Source: Ruminococcus flavefaciens (lineage in GTDB: Bacteria > Bacillota > Clostridia > Oscillospirales > Ruminococcaceae). Taken from it: a stretch of 43,714 nucleotides of DNA. The stretch lies in the NCBI GenBank assembly GCA_902760805.1, contig CACWHY010000017.1:1-43714 (forward strand). The letters run 5' to 3'. Below the pieces are notes generated by a model. That model worked only from the letters and a program-made list of their open reading frames with translations, did not search any database and was not told the origin of the DNA. This document shows, one piece after another, positions 7,773 through 15,816 of the stretch (its first letter is position 1; each line of letters opens with the position of its first letter). The translations under genes were made by a program, and so were the position numbers.

Positions 7773-8744
7773 ATGAAAGAGCTTACAAAAAAGATCATAG
7801 CAGTTTCAGCTGTGCTCTGTGTTGCTTTAGCAGGAGTCACAGGCTGCTCCGACACTAAGAAAAACTCATCATCCACCGATACTACCGAGGAAGTTATCCT
7901 TCAGTTCCCCTTCGATGTAGGCGGTGAGAATGATAATCCTATGTTCAGCGAGGATCCTAATAAGGAGGATCTGGCTGCTGCCGATCCTACAGCTCCTGCA
8001 ACCGACGGCTCAAATGAGTCTTCCTCAGTTGAGGCTACCACTGAGGAGGTGGAGTATCAGCCTGTTACAGACGCTGAGGGTCAGCCTGTTACCGAGTATG
8101 TTACTGTTACAGACGCTGCCGGTCAGCCTGCTACAGATGCTGAGGGCCAGACCGTGACCCAGGCAGTCCAGGTGACACAGGCCGTTACTAAGACTGCTTC
8201 CGGAAATGCTGCCCCCGGCGGAAACACCGAGACATCTACTCCCGAGAACAGCAGCTACACCGGCAAGACTGAGGGCAGATACGCAATGTGGCTGGATATT
8301 TCCAAGGACGAGAACTTCTTATTCCAGGGCGACTTCCTCCATGTACAGTTCAAGATCAAGGACAACGTTCCTGCCGGCGATTACTCTATCCGCATCAACC
8401 CCGATATCGCTGATATCTCAGGAAGAAGCGTTCATGAGTACGACCACCAGGACGGAACTGTCCGCATCAATAACGGTACTATCGCCGCAGCAGTCCCCAA
8501 CCTGACAAGCAACGACAGAATGCTGATTTACGGCGACAATGTTGCAGCTAAGAGCGGTGACACTATCGACTACTACATCAATATCAAGAATAACCTTGGT
8601 ATGTGTGCATTCTGTATTTGGTTCTACTATGACGGAAACGCTATGGAGTTCCTGAGCTGCGAGCCTTCCGGCGAGTATTCTGAGATCGCAAAGCGCACTG
8701 ATGTCGGCGGCGAGAACAGCAACAAGCCCATTCCCGAAGAGTAA
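7773..8744 (+). CDS. surface lipoprotein with repeat linker and beta-sandwich-like C-terminus
   Basis: A type II signal peptide ends in lipobox VTGC (Cys25), so the 323-residue protein is tethered to the outer face of the membrane. Residues about 30-155 are an acidic Thr/Ser/Glu-rich linker with imperfect tandem units such as PVTDAEGQPVTEYVTV and TDAAGQPATDAEGQ. Residues about 170-320 look like one folded domain with alternating hydrophobic strands (GDFLHVQFKIKDNVPAGDYS, then CAFCIWFYYDGNAMEFLSCE), reminiscent of cohesin-like beta sandwiches, though I cannot confirm a cohesin. ATG 7767 is also possible; AAAGGA is better spaced for 7773. It is a single-gene unit with its own promoter and terminator. 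A role in cell-surface assembly or ligand binding is only a guess. Confidence 0.7.
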   Translation: MKELTKKIIAVSAVLCVALAGVTGCSDTKKNSSSTDTTEEVILQFPFDVGGENDNPMFSEDPNKEDLAAADPTAPATDGSNESSSVEATTEEVEYQPVTDAEGQPVTEYVTVTDAAGQPATDAEGQTVTQAVQVTQAVTKTASGNAAPGGNTETSTPENSSYTGKTEGRYAMWLDISKDENFLFQGDFLHVQFKIKDNVPAGDYSIRINPDIADISGRSVHEYDHQDGTVRINNGTIAAAVPNLTSNDRMLIYGDNVAAKSGDTIDYYINIKNNLGMCAFCIWFYYDGNAMEFLSCEPSGEYSEIAKRTDVGGENSNKPIPEE

Positions 8745-8755
8745 TTATCAGCTAT

Positions 8756-8790
8756 ATACCGTCACCTGAAAAGGGTGGCGGTATTTTTTT
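8756..8790 (+). terminator. terminator of the lipoprotein gene
   Basis: An 11-bp stem (ATACCGTCACC with GGTGGCGGTAT), 7-nt loop, then seven Ts. Confidence 0.92.
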
Positions 8791-8811
8791 CAAAAAAATC
8801 CAAAAAAGGGC

Positions 8812-8840
8812 TTGACAAATGAGAAGATACCTGCTATAAT
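8812..8840 (+). promoter_or_regulatory. sigma-A promoter of the cysK transcript
   Basis: TTGACA (8812-8817), 17 nt, TATAAT (8835-8840): perfect consensus. Confidence 0.92.
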
Positions 8841-8842
8841 AT

Positions 8843-8855
8843 AAACATACCAAAC
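8843..8855 (+). promoter_or_regulatory. operator-like motif shared by cysK and rrf2
   Basis: AAACATACCAAAC lies right after the -10 box, at about the transcription start, where a bound repressor would block initiation. AAACATACTAAAC, one base different, lies between the -35 and -10 of the rrf2 gene (10428-10440, minus strand). The Rrf2-family protein encoded next door is the obvious candidate to bind both. Confidence 0.5.
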
Positions 8856-8894
8856 AGATAGGAAAAATAGTAAATCCGAAAACGAGGTGATACC

Positions 8895-8927
8895 ATGTTT
8901 ATTCTGGATCAGCGATGTTGCCGCTGA
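8895..8927 (+). CDS. ten-codon Cys-Cys leader peptide upstream of cysK
   Basis: AGGTGA, 5 nt before ATG, starts the peptide MFILDQRCCR, ending in TGA 47 nt before cysK. Two adjacent Cys codons near the end of a short translated frame in the leader of a cysteine biosynthesis gene suggest that ribosome stalling under cysteine shortage controls cysK, as known for cysteine-rich leader peptides in other bacteria. I see no clear terminator hairpin between it and cysK, so control would be translational or Rho-dependent rather than classical attenuation. Translation has not been shown. Confidence 0.55.
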   Translation: MFILDQRCCR

Positions 8928-8974
8928 CCTAACTCAATGTCAACTATCAATATTTATATAAAGGAGAGATCATC

Positions 8975-9901
8975 ATGGCAATTTATAAGAAGATCACAGA
9001 CCTCATTGGAAATACTCCCCTGGTGGAGCTGGGTAATATCGAGGAGGCTAAGGGCCTTCAGGCTACTTTGCTGGCTAAGGTAGAGTTTTTCAACCCCGGC
9101 GGAAGCGTTAAGGACAGGATCGCTAAGGCGATGATCGACGACGCTGAGGCTAAGGGACTTTTGACCCCGGGAAGCGTTATCATCGAGCCTACCAGCGGAA
9201 ATACAGGTATCGGCCTTGCTTCTGTTGCAGCATCAAGAGGCTATCGCCTTATCATCACAATGCCCGAGACCATGAGTATCGAGCGCAGAAATCTGATGAA
9301 GGCTTACGGCGCTGAGCTGGTGCTCACTGAGGGCGCAAAGGGCATGAAGGGCGCTATCGCTAAGGCTGATGAGCTTGCCGCAGAGATCCCCGGCAGCTTT
9401 ATTCCTTCTCAGTTCACTAACCCCGCTAACCCTGAGGTACACAAGAAGACCACAGGCGTTGAGATCTGGGAGGACACTGACGGAAAGGTGGATATTTTCG
9501 TTGCCGGTGTTGGTACAGGCGGAACTATCAGCGGTACAGGTGCTTACCTCCGCTCAAAAAATCCCGATGTGAAGATCGTTGCAGTTGAGCCTAAGAGCTC
9601 ACCCGTTCTTTCACAGGGCATTGCAGGCCCCCACAAGATCCAGGGTATCGGAGCTGGCTTCGTTCCGGACACCCTTAACACCGAGATCTATGACGAGATC
9701 ATCACTGTTGAGAACGAGGACGCCTTCGAGACAGGCCGCCTCATTGCAAGAACTGAGGGCATCCTGGTGGGTATCTCCTCCGGTGCAGCACTTTGGGCAG
9801 CTATCGAGCTGGCTAAGCGCCCCGAGAACAAGGGCAAGACCATCGTTGCTCTTCTCCCTGATACTGGTGAGCGCTATCTCTCAACTCCTATGTTTGAGTA
9901 A
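8975..9901 (+). CDS. cysK: cysteine synthase A (O-acetylserine sulfhydrylase)
   Basis: It joins sulfide to O-acetylserine to make cysteine, using pyridoxal phosphate. K46 in NPGGSVKDR holds the cofactor, TSGNTG (73-78) binds the substrate carboxylate, and [10 protein letters not shown] (about 175-185) binds the phosphate. The length of 308 residues is normal, and the [10 protein letters not shown] segment near the C-terminus is typical of CysK. AAAGGAG precedes the ATG. It is transcribed alone from a consensus promoter with a leader carrying a candidate operator and the Cys-Cys leader peptide. The convergent Rrf2 regulator shares its terminator. Confidence 0.97.
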   Translation: MAIYKKITDLIGNTPLVELGNIEEAKGLQATLLAKVEFFNPGGSVKDRIAKAMIDDAEAKGLLTPGSVIIEPTSGNTGIGLASVAASRGYRLIITMPETMSIERRNLMKAYGAELVLTEGAKGMKGAIAKADELAAEIPGSFIPSQFTNPANPEVHKKTTGVEIWEDTDGKVDIFVAGVGTGGTISGTGAYLRSKNPDVKIVAVEPKSSPVLSQGIAGPHKIQGIGAGFVPDTLNTEIYDEIITVENEDAFETGRLIARTEGILVGISSGAALWAAIELAKRPENKGKTIVALLPDTGERYLSTPMFE

Positions 9902-9909
9902 AATAAGAA

Positions 9910-9938
9910 GCCGTACACAAAAAGTGTACGGCTTTCTT
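9910..9938. terminator. bidirectional terminator between cysK and rrf2
   Basis: GCCGTACAC and GTGTACGGC form a perfect 9-bp stem around AAAAA, with T-rich sequence on both sides in the respective reading directions. Confidence 0.88.
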
Positions 9939-9946
9939 CGCTTGGA

Positions 9947-10384
9947 TCAGATACAGTAATCGTTACCGTTTTTTGCGATCATCTTGTCGATGATGTCCTG
10001 AAGGCTGATACCGTCAAGGTAGTCTGTAATGGCCTTGTACAGCCCCTGCCATACGAAAAGCGTATCGCACTCGTCGGCTCTGGGGCACTCGATCGGGTCG
10101 AATTCCAGACAGGCCACGGGAGCAAGGCTTCCCTCAGTAGCTCTCAGCACATCGCCCACAGTCAGTTCAGCCGGCTTTGAGGCCAGGCTGTAACCGCCAC
10201 GGTTACCACGATTTGTGCGCAAAATGCCTGATTTGTTCAGCATAGGAACGATCTGTTCCAGGTATTTTTTTGAAATGCTCTGCCTTTCAGCGATGTCCTT
10301 CAGAGAGATGAAGCCTTCCTCCTGGTGTATAGCCAGATCGGCTAACATACGCAGGGCATAGCGTCCTTTAGTGGAGATCTTCAT
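9947..10384 (-). CDS. Rrf2-family regulator, CymR/IscR-like
   Basis: A 145-residue winged-helix repressor. The N-terminal half is classic Rrf2 (MKISTKGRYALRMLADLA, then SISKKYLEQIVPMLNKSGI and NRGGYSLA). Three cysteines, C92, C100 and C106 (spacing 7 and 5), sit where IscR-type members bind an iron-sulfur cluster; the first gap is two residues longer than in E. coli IscR. B. subtilis CymR lacks this triad. AAAGGAG is 7 nt before ATG 10384, which rules out a longer start at 10402. Its position beside cysK and the shared motif in both promoters argue for control of cysteine synthesis and of itself. Whether it senses Fe-S status or the CysK complex cannot be told from sequence. Confidence 0.88.
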   Translation of the reverse strand: MKISTKGRYALRMLADLAIHQEEGFISLKDIAERQSISKKYLEQIVPMLNKSGILRTNRGNRGGYSLASKPAELTVGDVLRATEGSLAPVACLEFDPIECPRADECDTLFVWQGLYKAITDYLDGISLQDIIDKMIAKNGNDYCI

Positions 10385-10415
10385 TATCGTACTCCTTTCC
10401 ACTTGTCATACTATT

Positions 10416-10444
10416 ATTATAACATAGGTTTAGTATGTTTTCAA
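10416..10444 (-). promoter_or_regulatory. sigma-A promoter of rrf2 with embedded operator-like motif
   Basis: Minus-strand TTGAAA (10439-10444), 17 nt, TATAAT (10416-10421). AAACATACTAAAC (10428-10440) lies inside the spacer, and CATACTA/TAGTATG forms an inverted repeat across the -10 box, consistent with autorepression. Confidence 0.75.
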
Positions 10445-10538
10445 GTGAAATTTCCACGTTAATTCTTACATATTTACTATGATTAAGCGGAGCCCATCTT
10501 GACACATTCCACAAAATCCCCAATAAATAGGAGGAATC

Positions 10539-11447
10539 ATGACTTTACAGCAGCTAAATTACGTCATTGTGATCTCGGAGACCGGCTCTATGAACAAGGC
10601 CGCCGAGCTGCTCTATATCGCCCAGCCCTCTCTGACCAGCGCTGTTAAGGAGCTGGAAAAGGAGATCGGCATCACTATTTTCAACCGCAGCGGAAGGGGA
10701 GTCACCCTCACTGCTGACGGTGAGGAGTTCCTCACCTACGCACGCCAGGTATACCAGCAGTATGAGTCCCTAAAGCAGAAATACACCGGCGGAAATGTCC
10801 GGAAAAAGTTCGGTGTTTCGGCACAGCACTACTCCTTTGCGGTCGAGGCCTTCGTTACCATGGTGCGTCAGTTTGGCACGGCAGATTACGATTTCGCTAT
10901 CCGTGAGACTAAGACCGCCGAGGTCATCGACGACGTGAAAAACCTGAAAAGCGAGATCGGCGTGCTCTATCTCAGCGATTTCAACCGCCAGATCATGACC
11001 AAGCTCTTCCACGCCGATCATCTGGAGTTCCACAGCCTCATCAAGTGCCGTCCCTGCGTTTATTTGTGGAAGGGCCACCCCTTGGCGGAGAGGAAGAGCG
11101 TTTCCATAAGCGAGTTGGTGGAGTACCCCTGTCTGACCTTCGAGCAGGGCGACAAGAGCTCCTTCTACTACGCAGAGGAGATCTTCAGCACAGGCGAGCT
11201 TTCACGAGTTATCCGAGCCTGTGACCGTTCCACTATGCTCAATTTGATGAAGGGACTGGACGGTTACACCTTCTGTTCGGGCATTATTTGCGGCGAGCTC
11301 AACGGTCCGGAGTACACGGCGCTTCCCATAGAAGGGGAGAGCGACCTCATGGAGATCGGCTATATCACCCGGAAAAACGCAGTTCCCACTGAGCTGGGAA
11401 AGGCCTATGTTGAGGAGCTGAAAGCCATTTTATTCACGCAAGGATAA
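10539..11447 (+). CDS. LysR-family transcriptional regulator
   Basis: 302 residues: N-terminal winged helix-turn-helix (MTLQQLNYVIVISETGSMNK, then AAELLYIAQPSLTSAVKELE) and a C-terminal ligand-binding domain from about residue 90. TAGGAGGA precedes the ATG closely. The ligand-binding domain has a Cys-containing CRPCVYLW segment but nothing that fixes the effector. Placement after cysK and the Rrf2 regulator suggests a sulfur or amino-acid link, yet aroC follows downstream behind its own promoter, so the target is open. An own terminator ends the gene. Confidence 0.88.
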   Translation: MTLQQLNYVIVISETGSMNKAAELLYIAQPSLTSAVKELEKEIGITIFNRSGRGVTLTADGEEFLTYARQVYQQYESLKQKYTGGNVRKKFGVSAQHYSFAVEAFVTMVRQFGTADYDFAIRETKTAEVIDDVKNLKSEIGVLYLSDFNRQIMTKLFHADHLEFHSLIKCRPCVYLWKGHPLAERKSVSISELVEYPCLTFEQGDKSSFYYAEEIFSTGELSRVIRACDRSTMLNLMKGLDGYTFCSGIICGELNGPEYTALPIEGESDLMEIGYITRKNAVPTELGKAYVEELKAILFTQG

Positions 11448-11453
11448 TGAGAA

Positions 11454-11482
11454 AAAAGCGGTGCAGTTTGCGCCGCTTTTCT
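11454..11482 (+). terminator. terminator of the LysR gene
   Basis: An 11-bp stem (AAAAGCGGTGC with GCGCCGCTTTT, one G-T pair) with loop AGTTT, followed by CTTT. Confidence 0.8.
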
Positions 11483-11523
11483 TTGCTTTACCACTTTGCA
11501 CCTGTAATGCGAAAAAGTTTTTG

Positions 11524-11552
11524 TTGACAACTGCTCACCTCTGTGGTAAAAT
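11524..11552 (+). promoter_or_regulatory. sigma-A promoter of aroC-aroF
   Basis: TTGACA (11524-11529), 17 nt, TAAAAT (11547-11552). Confidence 0.82.
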
Positions 11553-11607
11553 AATAATGTTAGACAGATATAATGAAGCATAAGAAATTTGATCCGGAGA
11601 TGATCTT

Positions 11608-12699
11608 ATGAAGAATACTTTCGGCTCAAGCGTTGCTCTGACGATCTTCGGCGAGAGCCACGGCACCGCTATTGGAGCTGTTTTGGACGGATTTGCCCCC
11701 GGTATCCCTGTTGACGAGGAGTTCATCGCAAGACAGATGGACCTTCGCCGCTCTGTGGGAGCTCTTTCCACAGCCCGCCGTGAGCCCGATCAGGTGAAGA
11801 TCGTAAGCGGCGTTTTTCAGGGGAAGACCACGGGTACGCCCATTACCTTTCTTATCGAAAACCAGGACACCAGGAGCCGTGATTACGGCGAGCTTGCCTA
11901 TAAGGCTCGTCCCGGCCACGCTGATATGACCGCTTCGGTGAAGTATCGTGGCGCTCAGGACTACCGTGGCGGAGGCCATTTTTCGGGCAGGATCACTGCC
12001 GGTATCGTTGCTGCCGGGGGAGTGCTCATACCTGCGCTGAAGGCCAAGGGCATCTCTGTGGGAACTCATATCCTGCGCTGCGGAGGAGTTTCTGACAGAC
12101 CCTTCGGCGACCTTTCTGCCGACCTTGAAAAGCTGGACGGACTGGAGTTCGCCGTGCTTGACGACTCCAAGAAGGAGGCCATGACTCAGGCTATCACTGA
12201 GGCCAAAAACGACGGCGACAGCGTTGGCGGTGTGCTGGAAACTGCCATAACTGGCTTCCCGGCCGGAGTGGGAGAGCCGTGGTTCGATACCCTGGAGAGC
12301 GTGCTCGCTCATGCGCTTTTCAGTATCCCTGCCGTTAAAGGCGTGGAATTCGGCGCAGGCTTCGGCTACGCTGATATGAGAGGCAGCCAGTCCAACGATC
12401 CCTTCCGTTCCTCCGAGGGAAGGATCGTTACTGAGACCAACAACTGCGGCGGTATCTTGGGCGGAATATCCGACGGTATGCCCATAGTTTTCCGCTGTGC
12501 AGTGAAGCCTACTCCTTCGATCTACAAGGAGCAGAAGACAGTTGACCTGAACACCGGAGAGAACACTGACCTACAGATAAAAGGACGCCATGACCCTGCT
12601 ATCGTACATCGTGCAAGGGTGGTTTGTGACAGCATTGCGGCGCTGGTGCTTTGCGACCAGCTGGCCCTTCATTTCGGAACAGACTGGATCGGTCTGTAA
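11608..12699 (+). CDS. aroC: chorismate synthase
   Basis: It converts EPSP to chorismate, the last shikimate-pathway step, with reduced FMN. The 363-residue protein carries the family signatures FGESHGTAIG (His18 near the active site), RPGHADMTASVKYR and RGGGHFSGRITAG. Near the C-terminus GRHDPAIVHRA matches the third signature. GGAGATGATCTT precedes the ATG. It is followed 21 nt later by the DAHP synthase gene, so first and last steps of the pathway are made together. Confidence 0.97.
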   Translation: MKNTFGSSVALTIFGESHGTAIGAVLDGFAPGIPVDEEFIARQMDLRRSVGALSTARREPDQVKIVSGVFQGKTTGTPITFLIENQDTRSRDYGELAYKARPGHADMTASVKYRGAQDYRGGGHFSGRITAGIVAAGGVLIPALKAKGISVGTHILRCGGVSDRPFGDLSADLEKLDGLEFAVLDDSKKEAMTQAITEAKNDGDSVGGVLETAITGFPAGVGEPWFDTLESVLAHALFSIPAVKGVEFGAGFGYADMRGSQSNDPFRSSEGRIVTETNNCGGILGGISDGMPIVFRCAVKPTPSIYKEQKTVDLNTGENTDLQIKGRHDPAIVHRARVVCDSIAALVLCDQLALHFGTDWIGL

Positions 12700-12720
12700 G
12701 TTTTCAAAAGGAGTTTTACT

Positions 12721-13749
12721 ATGGCAATGAATATTATCAGGGAGCTGCCTCACCCCACCGAGATCAAGGCTGCTCACCCTCTTTCACAGGCGCTCATCGA
12801 CCGCAAGGCTGCTAACGATGAGGAGGTACGCAAGATCTTTTCCGGAGAGTCGGACAAGTTCCTCCTGATTATCGGACCTTGTTCAGCAGACAGTGAGGAG
12901 CCTGTACTGGACTACATTACACGTCTGAGAGCTCTCCAGGAGAAGGTGGAGGACAAGATCTTAATCATTCCCCGAATTTATACCGGAAAGCCCAGAACTA
13001 CCGGCGACGGCTACAAGGGAATGCTCCACCAGCCAGATCCTACGGGAAATCCCGACCTGAAAAGCGGTATCATCGCTGTGAGGAGCCTCCATATGCGTGC
13101 TCTTGAGGAGACCGGTTTCAGCGCTGCGGACGAGATGCTCTACCCCGAGAATTACAGCTATCTGGACGACCTTCTGTCCTACATCGCTATCGGAGCAAGG
13201 TCTGTTGAAAACCAGCAGCACCGCCTTGTTTCCAGCGGAGTTTCGATCCCTGTGGGCATGAAAAACCCCACCGGCGGAGATCTTTCTGTTATGATGAACT
13301 CGATCACAGCCGCTCAGCACCGCCACGCCTTCATTTACAGAGGCTGTGAGGTCAAGAGCGACGGCAACCCCTACGCTCACGCTATCCTCCGTGGATATGT
13401 CAACGACAGGGGACAGTCCTTCCCCAACTATCATTTTGAGGACCTTTATCGCCTTGCCCAGGTCTACGCTGAGAAGGATCTGAAAAACCCGGCAGTTATC
13501 GTGGATACTAACCATTCAAACTCCGGCAAGCAGTACCTTGAGCAGATCCGTATCGCCAAGGAGATCCTCCACAGTATGCGTCACAGCGAGGACATCAAGA
13601 AGCTGGTGAAGGGACTTATGATCGAGAGCTACATCGAGGACGGCTCCCAGAAGATCGGCGAAAACATCTACGGCAAGTCCATCACTGACCCCTGCCTTGG
13701 CTGGGAGAAGACCGAGAGACTTGTGCTTGATCTGGCAGATCAGCTCTAA
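12721..13749 (+). CDS. aroF: 3-deoxy-7-phosphoheptulonate synthase, class I
   Basis: It condenses PEP and erythrose 4-phosphate, the entry to aromatic amino acid synthesis. The 342-residue protein is the AroF/G/H type: LLIIGPCSADSEEPVLDY, RIYTGKPRTTGDGYKGM, IGARSVENQQHR, GMKNPTGGD, and VDTNHSNSGKQ (metal-binding His) are all present. AAGGAGTTTT lies before ATG. It follows aroC in one operon and ends in a strong terminator. Which aromatic amino acid inhibits it cannot be seen; the symbol aroF is used generically. Confidence 0.95.
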   Translation: MAMNIIRELPHPTEIKAAHPLSQALIDRKAANDEEVRKIFSGESDKFLLIIGPCSADSEEPVLDYITRLRALQEKVEDKILIIPRIYTGKPRTTGDGYKGMLHQPDPTGNPDLKSGIIAVRSLHMRALEETGFSAADEMLYPENYSYLDDLLSYIAIGARSVENQQHRLVSSGVSIPVGMKNPTGGDLSVMMNSITAAQHRHAFIYRGCEVKSDGNPYAHAILRGYVNDRGQSFPNYHFEDLYRLAQVYAEKDLKNPAVIVDTNHSNSGKQYLEQIRIAKEILHSMRHSEDIKKLVKGLMIESYIEDGSQKIGENIYGKSITDPCLGWEKTERLVLDLADQL

Positions 13750-13757
13750 AAAACCAA

Positions 13758-13783
13758 GCCTCCCATTTTTCGGGAGGCTTTTT
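13758..13783 (+). terminator. terminator of aroC-aroF
   Basis: GCCTCCC and GGGAGGC pair around ATTTTTC, followed by TTTTT. Confidence 0.92.
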
Positions 13784-13787
13784 CATG

Positions 13788-13818
13788 CAAAAAAAGGCAC
13801 CCCTTTCGGAGTGCCTTT
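13788..13818 (-). terminator. terminator of gap
   Basis: Minus-strand AAAGGCAC and GTGCCTTT form a stem; the T-run corresponds to the A7 at 13789-13795. Confidence 0.85.
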
Positions 13819-13836
13819 CATTATATGCGTCGGGAA

Positions 13837-14874
13837 TTAGCCGAGCTCTGCGAAGTACTTGATAGTTCTTACCATCTGAGATGTGTAAGAATTCTCGTTG
13901 TCGTACCAAGAAACAACCTGTACCTCATAGAGGCCGTCGCCGATCTCAGCAACCATTGTCTGAGTAGCATCGAAGAGTGAGCCGTACTTCATGCCGATAA
14001 CGTCAGAAGAAACGATAGGATCCTCGTTGTAGCCGTAAGACTCAGAAGCAGCAGCCTTCATAGCAGCGTTGATGCCTTCCTTAGTTACGTTTGTGCCCTT
14101 AACAACAGCTGTAAGGATAGTTGTGGAGCCTGTAGGAACAGGAACTCTCTGAGCAGAGCCGATGAGCTTGCCGTTGAGCTCAGGGATCACCAGGCCGATA
14201 GCCTTAGCAGCACCTGTTGAGTTAGGAACGATGTTAGCAGCGCCAGCACGAGCTCTTCTCAGGTCGCCCTTTCTGTGAGGACCGTCGAGGATCATCTGAT
14301 CGCCTGTGTAAGCATGGATAGTGCTCATGATACCGCTCTGGATAGGAGCATAATCGTTGAGAGCCTTAGCCATAGGAGCGAGGCAGTTTGTTGTGCAGGA
14401 AGCAGCAGAGATGATCTTGTCATCCTTTGTGAGAGTCTTCTCGTTTACGCTGTAAACGATAGTGGGAAGATCATTGCCTGCGGGAGCAGAGATAACGACC
14501 TTCTTAGCACCGGCATCGATGTGAGCCTGAGACTTGTCCTTTGAGCAGTAGAAACCTGTACACTCGAGAACAACGTCAACACCGATCTCGCCCCAAGGAA
14601 GCTCTGCAGCATTAGCCTTAGCGTAGATCTGGAGTGTCTTGCCGTCAACTGTGATAGTGCCGGCCTCGTCATCAGCCTCAACAGTGTGAAGGTTCTCGCC
14701 GATCTTTCCAGCGTAACCGCCCTGTGCTGTATCGTACTTCAGCAGGTGAGCGAGCATGGAAGGCTTTGTGAGGTCGTTGATAGCAACAACTTCGTAGCCC
14801 TCAGCACCGAACATCTGTCTGAAAGCGAGACGACCGATACGGCCGAAACCATTAATAGCAACTTTAACTGACAT
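13837..14874 (-). CDS. gap: glyceraldehyde-3-phosphate dehydrogenase
   Basis: It oxidises glyceraldehyde 3-phosphate to 1,3-bisphosphoglycerate with NAD in glycolysis. The 345 residues include NAD-binding GFGRIGR (9-15) with D34 for the ribose, the nucleophile Cys160 in [12 protein letters not shown], its partner His187, and [13 protein letters not shown] near the end. AGGAGG precedes the ATG. It is monocistronic. Codons are strongly biased to a few synonymous forms compared with neighbours (for instance GCA and AAC-rich), as expected for an abundant enzyme. Confidence 0.97.
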   Translation of the reverse strand: MSVKVAINGFGRIGRLAFRQMFGAEGYEVVAINDLTKPSMLAHLLKYDTAQGGYAGKIGENLHTVEADDEAGTITVDGKTLQIYAKANAAELPWGEIGVDVVLECTGFYCSKDKSQAHIDAGAKKVVISAPAGNDLPTIVYSVNEKTLTKDDKIISAASCTTNCLAPMAKALNDYAPIQSGIMSTIHAYTGDQMILDGPHRKGDLRRARAGAANIVPNSTGAAKAIGLVIPELNGKLIGSAQRVPVPTGSTTILTAVVKGTNVTKEGINAAMKAAASESYGYNEDPIVSSDVIGMKYGSLFDATQTMVAEIGDGLYEVQVVSWYDNENSYTSQMVRTIKYFAELG

Positions 14875-14906
14875 GGGTAAATACCTCCTAATAATTTTAT
14901 GATTAT

Positions 14907-14935
14907 ATTATACTCCAAACCGGAAAATATTTCAA
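14907..14935 (-). promoter_or_regulatory. sigma-A promoter of gap
   Basis: Minus-strand TTGAAA (14930-14935), 17 nt, TATAAT (14907-14912). Confidence 0.85.
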
Positions 14936-15184
14936 GTGGTTAGATAAAAAAATAACAGATTTATCAAATAAAGTGCATTTTGCACAAAACAATATGTGGA
15001 AAGTTATGCCAAACCGTCAGAAGTCTGGTCGGAAACACTCTCATGGGGACTGCTATCTATAAAAAATGGATCAACATCAGCCCCCTCAGAGACCTTTTCT
15101 CAGCCTAAAAGATCGTACAAATAGTAGATTTGTGGATTTTTATGAACAATTATCATTTTGAACGATAAGCACAGAAAATTTTTG
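14936..15184. other. intergenic region without a recognised gene
   Basis: This AT-rich stretch lies between the divergent gap and CYTH-operon promoters. I see no convincing reading frame, riboswitch or known RNA. Small hairpins occur (CAGA/TCTG near 15018-15027, TTATC/GATAA near 15147-15166), and direct CTCAG copies near 15087-15105, but nothing that adds up. Confidence 0.5.
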
Positions 15185-15213
15185 TTGACAATATTCAAAA
15201 ATTGTTATATAAT
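15185..15213 (+). promoter_or_regulatory. sigma-A promoter of the CYTH-phoH-ybeY-era-recO-mutS2 operon
   Basis: TTGACA (15185-15190), 17 nt, TATAAT (15208-15213): perfect consensus. The leader contains two small hairpins, AGGAGC/GCTCCT and GGGG/CCCC. Confidence 0.9.
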
Positions 15214-15279
15214 ATATTAGGAGCTTTACGGCTCCTTGTAATGAAACGGGGATTTTTCCCCATAAATGGAGATGTATCA

Positions 15280-15795
15280 ATGTCCACTGAATTAGAGATC
15301 GAACGAAAATTCCTTGTGGAGATGCCTGACCTAGCTCTGCTGGACGTGCGCCGGAGCGCTCACATCCGTCAGACGTACCTAACAAATGGTGAGGGCGGCT
15401 CCCAAAGAAGGGTGCGCATGGTGACCGAGAACGGTGCCGTCCGGTATATCTATACTGAGAAGGTGTTCTACACCGCCGTCACCCGGAAGGAGACCGAGTT
15501 CGATATTTCCAAGGAAGAATATGACCGGCTTTTGGAACAGGTCCGCCCGGACTGCGTTCCGATCGAGAAGGATAGGGTCTGCTTCTATTATAAGGAGCAG
15601 CTGTTCGAGCTTGATGCCTACCCCTTTTCAAATGAGCTGGCGATCCTTGAATTGGAGCTTGGCTTCCCTGACCAGGAGATAGTTTTTCCTCCTGAGATAA
15701 GCGTTGTCAAGGAAGTTACCGGCCAGGAGGCTTACTCTAATGCCAGGCTCGCTAATGCAGGAGCCTTTCCCCCCGAGCCGGAAGGCTGCGAGTAA
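15280..15795 (+). CDS. CYTH-domain triphosphatase-like protein
   Basis: A 171-residue CYTH (triphosphate tunnel) protein. The N-terminal MSTELEIERKFLV contains the ExExK metal/triphosphate motif (E6, E8, K10), and further charged strands follow (RRVRMV, YIYTEK, RKETEFDI, ELDAYPF, ILELELG). Such proteins hydrolyse triphosphates or thiamine triphosphate, or more rarely make cyclic AMP; bacterial lone versions are mostly inorganic triphosphatases. The frame extends upstream to 15202 but that would start inside the promoter; GGAGATG lies before ATG 15280. It is the first gene of the long operon, with phoH 21 nt downstream. Confidence 0.88.
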   Translation: MSTELEIERKFLVEMPDLALLDVRRSAHIRQTYLTNGEGGSQRRVRMVTENGAVRYIYTEKVFYTAVTRKETEFDISKEEYDRLLEQVRPDCVPIEKDRVCFYYKEQLFELDAYPFSNELAILELELGFPDQEIVFPPEISVVKEVTGQEAYSNARLANAGAFPPEPEGCE

Positions 15796-15816
15796 TGCAG
15801 CGGAATGGAGATGTAA

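Noticed and set aside
8841-8974. Cysteine T-box riboswitch in the cysK leader
   Set aside because: The leader is about 130 nt, with no T-box sequence, specifier stem or terminator/antiterminator pair visible.
10501-10538. Promoter TTGACA-N17-AATAAA for the LysR gene
   Set aside because: The -35 box is good, but the -10 is poor and so close to ATG 10539 that the ribosome site would barely be transcribed.
14936-15184. 6S RNA or another structured RNA
   Set aside because: I could not fold the interval into a long bulged hairpin on either strand, and no terminator follows.
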